From the NCBI GenBank assembly GCA_020724465.1, contig DYGX01000001.1, positions 298,932 through 362,931 of the forward strand: a DNA stretch of 64,000 nt. The letters run 5' to 3'. Of the stretch, positions 1-8,436 are shown one piece after another; position 1 is the first letter of the stretch; the number at the start of each line of letters is the position of its first letter. The notes beneath the pieces are model-generated. The model was not told where the DNA came from, ran no database searches, and saw only the letters and a program-made list of their open reading frames with translations. The position numbers were made by a program, and so were the translations under genes. The stretch is from Thermoflexus sp. GTDB lineage: Bacteria; Chloroflexota; Anaerolineae; Aggregatilineales; Aggregatilineaceae.

Positions 1-138
1 CCCGCCCCGCTGTGACATGCCGTGCACTTCCGTCTGTTTGAGGTGCAGACCGCTGTCGACCGCCGCCACCGCGATGATGGCCGCGATGGACAGCACACCC
101 TGCCCGCCAACTCCCGCCAGCACCACATCGGTTTTCAT
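1..138 (-). CDS. iorB: Indolepyruvate oxidoreductase beta subunit (partial, cut by window edge)
   Basis: Only the first 46 codons are inside the window. The visible N-terminus carries the glycine-rich start typical of the IorB/pyruvate-oxidoreductase gamma fold (V-L-A-G-V-G-G-Q-G-V-L) and the downstream H-G-M-S-Q-R-G-G signature. IorB is the cofactor-poor partner of IorA in the enzyme that oxidatively decarboxylates aryl-pyruvates from Trp, Phe and Tyr to aryl-acetyl-CoA. Its ATG overlaps the TGA of iorA as ATGA, so the two are translationally coupled. The rest of the gene lies beyond base 1. Confidence 0.88.
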   Translation of the reverse strand, partial: MKTDVVLAGVGGQGVLSIAAIIAVAAVDSGLHLKQTEVHGMSQRGG

Positions 139-1730
139 GCGCCTGCCCTCCTGCGACGCCGGGCAGTTTCAATGCACTCGCGCCGCGCCACGATCACCGA
201 CACGCCCTCGTAGGCCAGTTCTTCGCGGATCACCGCGACGTTCTGCGCGTGCTGGCGCGGCAGCGGCGTGATGGTCCGCACATGCTCCGCCGGGACGCCC
301 AGCCCGATCGCGACCTGTTCGATGTGGCCGTGCGCCGGGGATGGCTGGCCACCGGTCATCGCTGTCGTCTCATTATCAAGCACGATCACCTTGACCGGCG
401 CGCCCGCGTTGACCACATCCAGCAGGCCGGTCAGGCCCGAGTGGCTGAAGGTCGAATCTCCGATCACAGCCACCGCTGGCCGCAGTCCGGCGTCGGTGGC
501 GCCCTTCGCCATCGTGATCGACGCGCCCATGTCCACACAGGACTGGATCGCATTGTAGGGCGGCAGCGCGCCCAGCGTGTAGCAGCCGATGTCCGAGAAG
601 ACCCGCCCGCGTGCGTACCCGTCCAGCGCCTCGTTGAGTGCGCGGTAGGTGTCGCCGTGCGGGCAGCCCTGGCACAACTGCGGCGGACGGTTGGCGACGA
701 TCTCCGGCACGGCATAGGCGCTGGCGGGCACTTCCACCCCCAGCGCGCGCCCGACCAGCGTCGGGTTCAGCTCGCCCGCGCGCGGCAGGGTGCCATCCAG
801 CCGGCCATGCACGCGGCCCGTCTCCACCGGGAAGCCGCGCAGCAGTTCCTCAACCAGCGGCGCGCCTTCTTCCAGCACCACGACGCGCTCGCACGCGTCG
901 ACCAGCCGGGCAACCAGCGCGCGCGGCAGTGGGTACTGGCCGATCTTCAGCACCGGGTGCGGGCAGCCATCCGGAAAGTGCTCCATCAGGTAGTTGTAGG
1001 TGATGCCACATGCCAGGATGCCCAGGCGGCGATCCGGGCCGTCTTCGTAGCGGTTGAACGGCGACCGCTCCGCCTCAGCCTCGAAGTCCGCCTGCTTGGC
1101 GAGCAGCCCGGCATAATAGCGCCGCGAGATCGCCGGCAGCAGGACGAACTGCTGCGGGTTAGCCGGCAGCTTCAGCGGGCGCTCCGGCTGGATCTCGCGG
1201 CGCGCCACAGCCGAACGGGAGTGAGACAGGCGCGTTGTCAGGCGCACCAGGACTGGCACAGCGTACTTCTCAGATAGCTCGAAACCGTAGGCCGCTGCGT
1301 CGTAGGCCTCTTGCTGGTTGCCCGGCTCCAGGGTGGGGATCAGCGCGAAACGCCCATAGGCGCGCGAGTCCTGTTCGTTCTGCGACGAGTGCATCGACGG
1401 ATCGTCGGCTACCGCCACCAGCAGCCCGCCGTTAACGCCCGTGATCGCCGCGTTCATGAACGGGTCGGCGGCCACGTTCAGCCCCACGTGCTTCATGGTG
1501 ACCAGGGCGCGCTTGCCGGCGTACGACATCCCCAGCGCGGCTTCCAGCGCGGTCTTCTCGTTGGCGCACCACGATCGGTGCACGCCGCGCGCGGCGGCTT
1601 CCGGAGAACGTTGGACTGCTTCCATGATTTCGGTCGAGGGCGTGCCAGGGTAGCCGTAACAGCCGGATAGTCCGGCGTCGAGCGCCCCTTGCGCCAGGGC
1701 TTCGTTCCCCAGCGGGACAAATCGCTCCAT
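135..1730 (-). CDS. iorA: Indolepyruvate:ferredoxin oxidoreductase alpha subunit, lacking the ferredoxin domain
   Basis: This is the thiamine-pyrophosphate subunit of the aryl-2-keto-acid oxidoreductase. The N-terminal half holds the pyrimidine-binding domain (G-Y-P-G-T-P-S-T-E near residue 30). The C-terminal half holds C-Q-G-C-P-H-G near residue 350 and the TPP/Mg motif G-D-S-T-F-S-H-S-G near residue 420. The family is usually about 600 residues and ends in a two-[4Fe-4S] ferredoxin module. Here the protein ends at about 531 residues, straight after the TPP domain, and iorB follows at once. ATG at 1730 is preferred over the TTG two codons upstream because AGGA sits about 8 bases before it. 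The enzyme is normally anaerobic and cytoplasmic. Confidence 0.88.
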   Translation of the reverse strand: MERFVPLGNEALAQGALDAGLSGCYGYPGTPSTEIMEAVQRSPEAAARGVHRSWCANEKTALEAALGMSYAGKRALVTMKHVGLNVAADPFMNAAITGVNGGLLVAVADDPSMHSSQNEQDSRAYGRFALIPTLEPGNQQEAYDAAAYGFELSEKYAVPVLVRLTTRLSHSRSAVARREIQPERPLKLPANPQQFVLLPAISRRYYAGLLAKQADFEAEAERSPFNRYEDGPDRRLGILACGITYNYLMEHFPDGCPHPVLKIGQYPLPRALVARLVDACERVVVLEEGAPLVEELLRGFPVETGRVHGRLDGTLPRAGELNPTLVGRALGVEVPASAYAVPEIVANRPPQLCQGCPHGDTYRALNEALDGYARGRVFSDIGCYTLGALPPYNAIQSCVDMGASITMAKGATDAGLRPAVAVIGDSTFSHSGLTGLLDVVNAGAPVKVIVLDNETTAMTGGQPSPAHGHIEQVAIGLGVPAEHVRTITPLPRQHAQNVAVIREELAYEGVSVIVARRECIETARRRRRAGA

Positions 1731-1782
1731 ACGCAAGTTCCTTTCGAAAACCTTAAGTTCTATTGCTTTTTCGAGCCAAACA

Positions 1783-1796
1783 ATTATCCTAGTATA
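1783..1796 (-). promoter_or_regulatory. Candidate -10 elements for iorAB
   Basis: Reading the minus strand, TATACT (1796-1791) and GATAAT (1788-1783) lie about 55 bases upstream of the iorA start in an AT-richer stretch. No convincing -35 box was found at the right distance. The rest of 1797-1995, between iorA and the divergent ABC genes, shows nothing clear. Confidence 0.3.
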
Positions 1797-1995
1797 GGCG
1801 GTGCTGCCGGATACTGCCCAGGGTAATCCGCCACATCCCGCCGTGCCGAACGGTACTTCTCGCCGGGTTCCAGCGTCGTAACGAGCAACCTGCTCAACAC
1901 TCCATCAAGCCGCCCATGGCTTGCGCCGTCGCATTGCCGCCCGCCGCGGCTGGAAGAGGAACGCACCAGAAGGAGTCAGCCAGAGCCAACCGCCC

Positions 1996-3864
1996 ATGTC
2001 CATCCTGATTCGAATCCTTCGCTACATGCGGCCCTACTGGCGACGCGCGGTCCTGATCTATTCGGCGACCGTCGCCGTCACCCTGCTCACGCTGATCAGC
2101 CCCTGGCTGATCGGGAACGCGATCGACACCACGCTGGGCAATCAGGATCGCTTCTCGCTCTTCCCCGCCGGGTGGACGCGCGAGCAGAACCTGCTCGCCA
2201 CCGCGCTGCTGATCGTCGGGCTGGCGGTGGTTCGTGCGTTGGGCGGCTTCGCCCAGCGTTACGGAGTCCAGTGGCTCGGGCGGCGGATCGCGTATGACAT
2301 CCGCATGGACCTGTTCGCTCACCTTCAGCGGCTGCCGTTTTCGTTCTACGATCGGGTGCGCGTCGGCCAGCTCATGAGCCGCGTGATCGGGGATATTGAT
2401 GAGATCCGCTTCTTCGCGGGGATTGTGCTCGCCGATGCTCTCAATCTGGTCGTGCTGCTGGTCGGGATCTACAGCATCATGCTCAGCATCAGCGTGCGCC
2501 TGACGCTGATCTTTCTGATTCCGCTGCCCATCTTGTTTGTCGTTGCCTATCTGTTCGGCGTGCGGCTCGAACCCTATTTCGGCACCATCCGCAGCGCGCG
2601 CGGCGAGATGTACGCACGCATCCAGGAAAACCTGTCGCAGATCGTCGTCGTCAAAGCCTTCACGCGCGAGCCGTTCGCGCGTCAGAAGTTTCAAGAGGAC
2701 AATGCGCGCGTGTTGAACGCCTGGATCCGGCTGGCGAACCTGTTCACCGCGGCGCTGCCCACCGTCTGGTTCATCGTCGGCTTCCTGACCTTCTTGTTGC
2801 TCTTCTTCGGCGGGCGCTGGGTGATCGATGGTCGCATCACCCTGGGGACGCTGGTCGCCTTCAATGCGTATGTTGGGCTGCTCAGCCTGCCTACCCATCG
2901 CCTGGCTTTTATGATCGACGTCACTGCCCGCGCCATCGCCAACGGCAAGCGCATTTTCTCGATCATGGACACCACCCCGGATATCAAGACGCGCCTTGGT
3001 GCGATCAACCCGGGGAACATCACCGGTCACATCCGCTTCGATCATGTCTCGTTCGTCTATGCAGCCGGCGAAGAAGAACCTGAAGTCGAAGTCCTGCGCG
3101 ATGTGAGCTTCGAGGCCCCGCCGGGCACGGTGACGGCGATTGTGGGCACGACCGGCAGCGGCAAGACCACCCTGATCGATCTTGTCCCGCGCTTCTACGA
3201 CGTGACCGACGGCGCGATTACCATCGACGGAATCGACGTGCGCGATCTGCCGCTCAAGCTGCTGCGGGCGCAGGTCGGCTTCGTGATGCAGAACACGTTC
3301 CTGTTCAACGCCACGATTCACGAAAACATCGCCTTCGGGCGGCCCGATGCCTCGGTGGAAGAGGTCATCGCGGCGGCAAAGGCCGCGCGCGCGCACGATT
3401 TCATCCTGGAATTCCCGGATGGCTATCAGACGCTGGTCGGCGAGCGCGGCGTAACGCTCTCTGGCGGGCAGCGCCAGCGCATCGCGATCGCGCGCGCCCT
3501 GCTGGTCAACCCGCGCATCCTGATCCTGGACGACGCCACCGCCAGCGTGGATAGCAAGACCGAAATCGAGATCAGGGCGGCGTTGCAGAACTTGATGCGG
3601 GGTCGCACGACGCTGATCGTCGCCCAGCGGCTGAGCACGGTGATGCACGCCGACCAGATTCTGGTGCTCCACCGGGGGCGCGTGGTGGAGCGCGGCACGC
3701 ACGACGAACTGATCGCGCTGGGCGGTCGCTACGCGCAATTGTGGCGCCTGCAAACCGATCAGGCGCTGGCAATCGACGAGGTCGACATCACGGCGGTGCT
3801 CGATGGGCAGTTCGAGGCGCTGGAAGCCGCCGCGCCGGTCAAGAGAGGAAACGGGGAACCGTGA
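1996..3864 (+). CDS. Heterodimeric ABC exporter subunit A (degenerate-site half-transporter)
   Basis: A 622-residue half-transporter with six N-terminal transmembrane helices (about residues 15-310) and a C-terminal ATPase domain. Walker A is G-T-T-G-S-G-K-T-T near residue 385 and the signature L-S-G-G-Q is near 488. Walker B ends L-I-L-D-D-A-T, so the catalytic Glu is Asp. The switch His is Gln (V-A-Q-R-L-S-T-V near 543). Both changes are typical of the non-hydrolysing side of heterodimeric exporters such as TM287/288. ATG 1996 was chosen because the conserved family N-terminus starts there; an upstream in-frame TTG at 1921 would add 25 atypical residues. The stop overlaps the next gene as GTGA. 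The substrate cannot be told from sequence. Confidence 0.92.
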   Translation: MSILIRILRYMRPYWRRAVLIYSATVAVTLLTLISPWLIGNAIDTTLGNQDRFSLFPAGWTREQNLLATALLIVGLAVVRALGGFAQRYGVQWLGRRIAYDIRMDLFAHLQRLPFSFYDRVRVGQLMSRVIGDIDEIRFFAGIVLADALNLVVLLVGIYSIMLSISVRLTLIFLIPLPILFVVAYLFGVRLEPYFGTIRSARGEMYARIQENLSQIVVVKAFTREPFARQKFQEDNARVLNAWIRLANLFTAALPTVWFIVGFLTFLLLFFGGRWVIDGRITLGTLVAFNAYVGLLSLPTHRLAFMIDVTARAIANGKRIFSIMDTTPDIKTRLGAINPGNITGHIRFDHVSFVYAAGEEEPEVEVLRDVSFEAPPGTVTAIVGTTGSGKTTLIDLVPRFYDVTDGAITIDGIDVRDLPLKLLRAQVGFVMQNTFLFNATIHENIAFGRPDASVEEVIAAAKAARAHDFILEFPDGYQTLVGERGVTLSGGQRQRIAIARALLVNPRILILDDATASVDSKTEIEIRAALQNLMRGRTTLIVAQRLSTVMHADQILVLHRGRVVERGTHDELIALGGRYAQLWRLQTDQALAIDEVDITAVLDGQFEALEAAAPVKRGNGEP

Positions 3865-5714
3865 GCGACGAGAAACCCAAGCTCCAGCGGCCTGTCCGCC
3901 AGACGCTCGGCCGGATCCTGGGTTATGTGGCGCCCTACCGCACGCGGGTAGCAGCCGTCGTTGTGCTGATGCTGATCACCTCGGCAGCGGTGTTGGTCGC
4001 GCCGGCGCTGGTGCGCCAGGCCATCAACGAGGGCATGGCCCGGCGCGACGAGGGCGCGCTGATCCGCTACAGCCTGCTGTTTCTCGTTGTCATCACCGCC
4101 GAAGCCGTGGGCCTGCGCCTGCAAATGTACAACATGATCTGGATCGGGCAGCACGCGATCATGGCCGTCCGGCGCGATATCTTCTACAAATACCTCGACC
4201 TCAACCTCAGCTACTTCGACCATAACCGCGTCGGCGACATGATGGCGCGCATCACCGAAGATAGCAACTCGCTCCAGAACTTCATCACCTGGGGCGTCAT
4301 CAACATGATCAGCAACACGTTCACGCTGGTCGGGATCATCGTGCTGATGCTGGTCTACGACTGGTCGCTGGCGCTGCTCACCTTCACGGTTCTGCCGCTG
4401 ATGGTTGGGCTGACGTTGTGGTGGCGGCGTCTGTCGGCGCGGCAGTACCGGGCCGTGCGCGAAGCCGTGGGCGCTGTCTCGGCCACGCTGCAAGAAAACC
4501 TGACCGGGATGCGGATTGTTCAGGCCTTTGTGCGCGAGTACCGCGAGAAATCCCGCTTCAGCGCAGTGGCCGAGAACGAACTGCAAGCCAGCCTGCGCGC
4601 CGATAAGCTCGCCTCGATCTTCTTTCCCGGCATCGACATCATCTCGCAGCTAGGGGTCGCGATCGTGATCGGCGTGGGGGGGATGCGCGTGCTCAACGGC
4701 GAGCTGACGCCCGGCACGCTGGTCGCCTTCCTGCTCTACCTCAACCTGTTCTTCGACCCGATCCGCGACCTGGCGATGCGGCTCGACCAGTTCCAGGAAG
4801 CTGCCGCAGCCGGCGAGCGCATCTTGATGGTGCTGGAAGCCGAGTCCGACATTCAGGACGCGCCCCAGGCTGCCCCGCTGGACCGGATGGCCGGCGCCGT
4901 CGAGTTCAAGCACGTGAACTTCGCCTATGTCAAGCCCCAGCGCAGCCTGATGCCCGAAACAGACAGCAGCGCCCCGAATGGCGACAAGCCAGAACCGGCG
5001 GGCGACGGAGAAACCGACGCGGCCCAGGTGCTGTACGACATTTCGCTCAGTGTGCCCCCGGGCGAGACGGTCGCGCTTGTGGGGCACACCGGGGCCGGAA
5101 AAAGCTCGCTGGTCCGGCTGCTGGGGCGGTTTTACGAGATCCAGTCGGGCGACATCCTGTTCGATGGCCGCTCGATCCGGTCGATCACCATTCAATCGCT
5201 CCGCGGCCACATGGCCTGGGTGCCGCAAGACACCGGCCTGTTCGCCACCACCATCCGCGAGAATCTGCGCTACGGGCGGCTCGACGCCACCGACGAGGAA
5301 ATCATCGCCGCGGCGCGCGAGACCGGCGCGCACGAGTTCATCAGCCGTCTGCCGAAAGGGTACGACACCGAAGTCGAAGAAGGCGGCTCGCGCCTGAGCA
5401 CCGGCCAGCGCCAGTTGATCTCGTTCACGCGCGCCCTGCTGGCCGATCCACGCATTATCATTCTGGACGAAGCGACCAGCAGCGTGGACACGGTCACCGA
5501 GATTCAGATGCAAGCGGCGCTGCGCAAACTGCTTCAGGGCCGGACTGCCTTCGTGATCGCACACCGGCTGAGCACCATTGTGCGCGCCGACCAGGTAATC
5601 GTCATGGATCATGGCCGCATCATCGAGCGCGGCACGCACGAGGAGCTTCTGGCGGCGCGGGGCCACTATTACAGGCTCTATACCACTCAGCTTCAAGGGC
5701 AGATTATGGCCTGA
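3861..5714 (+). CDS. Heterodimeric ABC exporter subunit B (catalytic-site half-transporter)
   Basis: A 617-residue partner of the preceding gene, starting at GTG 3861 inside its stop codon. Six transmembrane helices precede an ATPase domain with Walker A G-H-T-G-A-G-K-S-S near residue 408, canonical Walker B L-D-E-A-T-S-S and switch His (A-H-R-L-S-T-I). Its signature is L-S-T-G-Q instead of L-S-G-G-Q. It therefore completes the defective site with subunit A's Walker motifs, while its own Walker B pairs with the intact L-S-G-G-Q of subunit A. About 30 acidic, Pro-rich residues are inserted early in the ATPase domain (around residues 355-390, before the beta-strand leading to Walker A). This is likely a drug, lipid or peptide exporter; no specific substrate is supported. 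Confidence 0.92.
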   Translation: MSDEKPKLQRPVRQTLGRILGYVAPYRTRVAAVVVLMLITSAAVLVAPALVRQAINEGMARRDEGALIRYSLLFLVVITAEAVGLRLQMYNMIWIGQHAIMAVRRDIFYKYLDLNLSYFDHNRVGDMMARITEDSNSLQNFITWGVINMISNTFTLVGIIVLMLVYDWSLALLTFTVLPLMVGLTLWWRRLSARQYRAVREAVGAVSATLQENLTGMRIVQAFVREYREKSRFSAVAENELQASLRADKLASIFFPGIDIISQLGVAIVIGVGGMRVLNGELTPGTLVAFLLYLNLFFDPIRDLAMRLDQFQEAAAAGERILMVLEAESDIQDAPQAAPLDRMAGAVEFKHVNFAYVKPQRSLMPETDSSAPNGDKPEPAGDGETDAAQVLYDISLSVPPGETVALVGHTGAGKSSLVRLLGRFYEIQSGDILFDGRSIRSITIQSLRGHMAWVPQDTGLFATTIRENLRYGRLDATDEEIIAAARETGAHEFISRLPKGYDTEVEEGGSRLSTGQRQLISFTRALLADPRIIILDEATSSVDTVTEIQMQAALRKLLQGRTAFVIAHRLSTIVRADQVIVMDHGRIIERGTHEELLAARGHYYRLYTTQLQGQIMA

Positions 5715-5906
5715 CCTACCAGGACATACCAGACAGGTATTGTCACCTGCTGTCGGAATTGGTCAGGATAGAGTAGGGAACTCGTCGTAGACAAAACGCT
5801 GGTTTTCGGACAGAATAGGCGGCTGATCCGCCGGCGTGTGCGACACCCGGCGCCGGTGCGGCCCGTGCCGCCCGAGAACCGGCAAGGTGAGAAAGGATAC
5901 ATCACC

Positions 5907-7310
5907 GTGAACAATCGCAAGACCATGTTCTACACTGTGATCGCTGCCCTGGTGGTGCTCGCAGGGCTTACGCCATTGGCCGCACAGGCAAGCACCGTGG
6001 TTCCGGATGGCGCGCCGTTGGTGGGCCAGGATGGCGGCGCGCAGCCGACCCCGGTTGCCGACCCGGCCCGCGCGGCGTTTGATGTCGCCCGCAAGGCGCT
6101 TGGCCAGGCGAAGGGCCTCGATCTCAGCCTGGTGACAGCCTGGGCGTACGAAGAGGCGGAATTTGTGGGTGGAATTGATGACTGCCGCTTCGTGCCCGAG
6201 GGCCAAGAGCCGCGCCAGATTTATTTCGGCTGGCGCTTCGTGATTCAGCCGCTCTTCTCGCAGGCGCGCTACGAAGTGCGCACCAGCTTCAACCGCGAGC
6301 TGGTCGCAATCTGTGATGAGGTCACCGTGGACCTGCTGGCTGGCCAGACGGGTTCGGGTGGCGCGGGTGCCGCCCCTGCTCCGGTGGCGGGTAGCGCCGC
6401 AGTCGGCACGTTCGAGTTGGGCGGCCAGGTGACGGGCCTCTATCCCCGCACGCGCGAGGCGCTCAACGCCGCCCGGATGAAGTGGGTCAAGATGCAGCTT
6501 CAGGTCGGCCAGGATGGTTCGGGCCTGATCGCGGAAGCGCACGGCGCCGGCTTCAAGATTCTGTTCTCGGTCCTGGGCGATAAGAACCAGGTGATGAGCC
6601 CGGCCTATCACGATGTTTATGCCAATTATGTGGCCGGCCTGGCCGCCGCGGGCGCCGACGCGATCGAGGTCTGGAACGAGCAGAATATCGACCGCGAGTG
6701 GCCCGCCGGGCAGATCAACGGCGCCAACTATGTGCCGTTGCTGGCCAAAGCCTACAACGCGATTAAGGCCGCCAACCCCAACACGCTCGTCATTTCGGGC
6801 GCGCTGGCGCCGACCGGGTACTTCGGCACGGCCGGGTGCACAGATCAGGGTTGCAACGACGATACCTACACCGCGCAGATGGCTGCTGCGGGCGCCGGGA
6901 ACTATGCGGACTGCATCGGCGTGCACTACAACGAGGGCATCATTAGCCCGAACCAGTCGGGCGGTGACCCGCGCGGCGGGTATCCCACCTACTACTTCAA
7001 CTCGATGATCAGCCGCGCGCTGGCGGGCATGGGCAAGCCGGCCTGCATCACCGAGATCGGCTACCTCTCGCCTGAGGGGTACGGGCCGCTGCCGGCTGGC
7101 TTCGCCTGGGCAGCCAACACGACCGTGCAGCAGCAGGCCACCTGGCTGGCCGAAGCCGCGGTCCTGGCCGCCAACAGCGGGCGCGTTCGCCTGATGATCG
7201 TCTTCAATGTCGACTTCACGCACTATGGTGCGGACCCGCAGGCGGGCTACGCGATCATCCGTGCAGACGGGAGCTGCCCCGCCTGCAGCGCGCTGGCGGC
7301 CGTGCAGTAA
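5907..7310 (+). CDS. Secreted glycoside-hydrolase-like (beta/alpha)8-barrel protein
   Basis: A 467-residue exported protein. GTG 5907 has AAAGGA nine bases upstream and yields a signal peptide ending L-A-A-Q-A-S. After a region of about 130 residues without a recognised domain, the C-terminal part looks like a clan GH-A barrel. It has a W-N-E motif (E-V-W-N-E-Q-N, Glu258, likely acid/base) and I-T-E-I-G-Y (Glu383, likely nucleophile), 125 residues apart. A Cys pair (G-C-T-D-Q-G-C) may form a disulfide. The C-terminal half resembles the lipoprotein at 62283-63911, so the two are paralogues. The exact GH family and substrate are not determinable here. A strong terminator follows. Confidence 0.75.
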   Translation: MNNRKTMFYTVIAALVVLAGLTPLAAQASTVVPDGAPLVGQDGGAQPTPVADPARAAFDVARKALGQAKGLDLSLVTAWAYEEAEFVGGIDDCRFVPEGQEPRQIYFGWRFVIQPLFSQARYEVRTSFNRELVAICDEVTVDLLAGQTGSGGAGAAPAPVAGSAAVGTFELGGQVTGLYPRTREALNAARMKWVKMQLQVGQDGSGLIAEAHGAGFKILFSVLGDKNQVMSPAYHDVYANYVAGLAAAGADAIEVWNEQNIDREWPAGQINGANYVPLLAKAYNAIKAANPNTLVISGALAPTGYFGTAGCTDQGCNDDTYTAQMAAAGAGNYADCIGVHYNEGIISPNQSGGDPRGGYPTYYFNSMISRALAGMGKPACITEIGYLSPEGYGPLPAGFAWAANTTVQQQATWLAEAAVLAANSGRVRLMIVFNVDFTHYGADPQAGYAIIRADGSCPACSALAAVQ

Positions 7311-7338
7311 GCGAACCGGAAAACGAAACGACCAACTG

Positions 7339-7374
7339 CGTCCCGGCACAGTCTTGTGCCGGGACGTTTGTTTG
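7339..7374 (+). terminator. Rho-independent terminator of the glycosidase-like gene
   Basis: A perfect 12-bp stem (7339-7350 pairing with 7355-7366) with a GTCT loop is followed by TTTGTTTG. It lies 28 bases after the stop codon. Confidence 0.9.
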
Positions 7375-7653
7375 AGTGGGGATTGCGGGATGCAGCGGGA
7401 TGCAGCGGCAAGGGGCATGATGCCATCACAACGGCCGGATTGGTCGTGAAAATTGTATATTTTTGGTTTGTGTTGCGTGGGATTTTGCGCTCATTTATGA
7501 TTACAATTTATCTCTTAGATTGTATTATACACAATTAACACTTACTCTTTTCTTCGGCTAAGCTGGCCACGCAGGATCGAGCCTACTCTTCACCTCATCG
7601 GCAGCCTTTATGATTCCTCAACGGAATTATTTGTGAATATGGTTTGCGGCCAG

Positions 7654-7682
7654 TTGACATTGATTTTGAGATCTTCGATAAT
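7654..7682 (+). promoter_or_regulatory. Strong sigma-70-type promoter for the tail-anchored gene pair
   Basis: TTGACA (7654-7659) and GATAAT (7677-7682) are separated by exactly 17 bases. Transcription would start near 7689, giving a leader of about 215 bases before the gene at 7905. Confidence 0.7.
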
Positions 7683-7693
7683 GGCAGTACTAA

Positions 7694-7749
7694 GGTTGGA
7701 TTCTACTAACAAATCTAACCAACGTCAGGCTCAGCACGGGAGACCTGAC
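7694..7749 (+). other. Two adjacent hairpins in the long 5' leader (possible structured RNA)
   Basis: Hairpin 1 pairs 7694-7702 with 7712-7720 (nine pairs including one G-U). Hairpin 2 pairs GTCAGG (7724-7729) with CCTGAC (7744-7749), and CTC pairs with GAG inside it. They start a few bases after the predicted transcription start, separated by three bases. I do not recognise a known riboswitch class. No T-run follows, so neither is a simple terminator. Confidence 0.4.
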
Positions 7750-7904
7750 ACGCGCTCACTGGCGAACACCAATTCGGGGATCCACTCTACCACGCGGTTG
7801 GGGGGCTACACGCATCTGACACGCCGTCGATCGATCGTCTTTTCGCACATTGACAGGCCATAGCTGCCGGCACCCGCGCAGCCTAAAGAGGATTTAAAAA
7901 GGCA

Positions 7905-8411
7905 ATGTTTACGACGCAGCGCCTGCGCACACGGTTTTCCAGGGTGGAGCCTGCCCAGTCGGCCCGCGCGCGGCTGCTCAACGACCCGGCCATGCGGCGC
8001 AATCTCCCTCCCCCGGCCTATGCTCATGCTGCGCACCACTCGGCGTCGGTTACCTTCGCCCCGCTCAGCGCCGAGCTGGTTCGGCTGCACAGTGCTGCCG
8101 CACTATCTCGCGCCGAGCAGATGCGCCGCGCTCGCCAGGTCGCCCAGAGCTTCCGCCAGCACTATCTGGCCGAGATCGCCTATCACGCCGAACAGCAAGT
8201 CGCCCTGGCAACAATCCGCCCCAAGAAAGGCGCCAGCCAGGCTTCCGAGACACCGCATCAGATTCGCGTCGAGGCCAACGGTAACGTGAGTGTTGTGCAC
8301 TTCACCGGCGCCCACCTTCCGGAGCAGCACCTGATCCTGCACCGGCTGTTTCTGCTGCTGGCTGGTCTGATGGCGTTATTGGGAACCCTCTTCACTCTCG
8401 TCCTGATATGA
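7905..8411 (+). CDS. Unknown tail-anchored protein (168 aa)
   Basis: Not recognised. The N-terminal ~135 residues are soluble, Arg/Ala-rich and probably helical (residues 55-105 look like a coiled or amphipathic helix). The last ~22 residues are a hydrophobic segment (L-F-L-L-L-A-G-L-M-A-L-L-G) running to the C-terminus, as in a tail anchor with the bulk in the cytoplasm. It sits 25 bases upstream of another protein with the same layout, and both probably share the promoter at 7654. The GAGG-like ribosome site is at a long distance (12-13 bases), with a closer AAGG only 2 bases before the ATG, so the start is only moderately certain. Confidence 0.6.
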   Translation: MFTTQRLRTRFSRVEPAQSARARLLNDPAMRRNLPPPAYAHAAHHSASVTFAPLSAELVRLHSAAALSRAEQMRRARQVAQSFRQHYLAEIAYHAEQQVALATIRPKKGASQASETPHQIRVEANGNVSVVHFTGAHLPEQHLILHRLFLLLAGLMALLGTLFTLVLI

Positions 8412-8436
8412 CCTCGACACTGCGGAGGACCCAACC

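Larger units (their letters stand above)
7375..7904. other. AT-rich non-coding island of about 530 bp
   Basis: This stretch, especially 7440-7690, is far richer in A and T than the flanking genes and has no convincing ORF. It holds the promoter at 7654-7682 and the two-hairpin leader at 7694-7749, both listed separately. The remainder (7375-7650 and 7750-7890) shows no recognised element. Confidence 0.6.

Noticed and set aside
1894..3753. A 619-residue minus-strand open frame opposite the ABC exporter
   Set aside because: Antisense frame in high-GC DNA with Gln/Arg/Asp-rich composition and no domain; the plus strand has a clear ABC transporter.
5763..7418. A 551-residue minus-strand open frame opposite the glycosidase-like gene
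   Set aside because: No recognisable domain; the plus-strand gene has signal peptide and active-site motifs.
7633..7863. A 76-residue ORF in the AT-rich island
   Set aside because: It starts before the promoter at 7654, has no ribosome site, and its composition is not protein-like.
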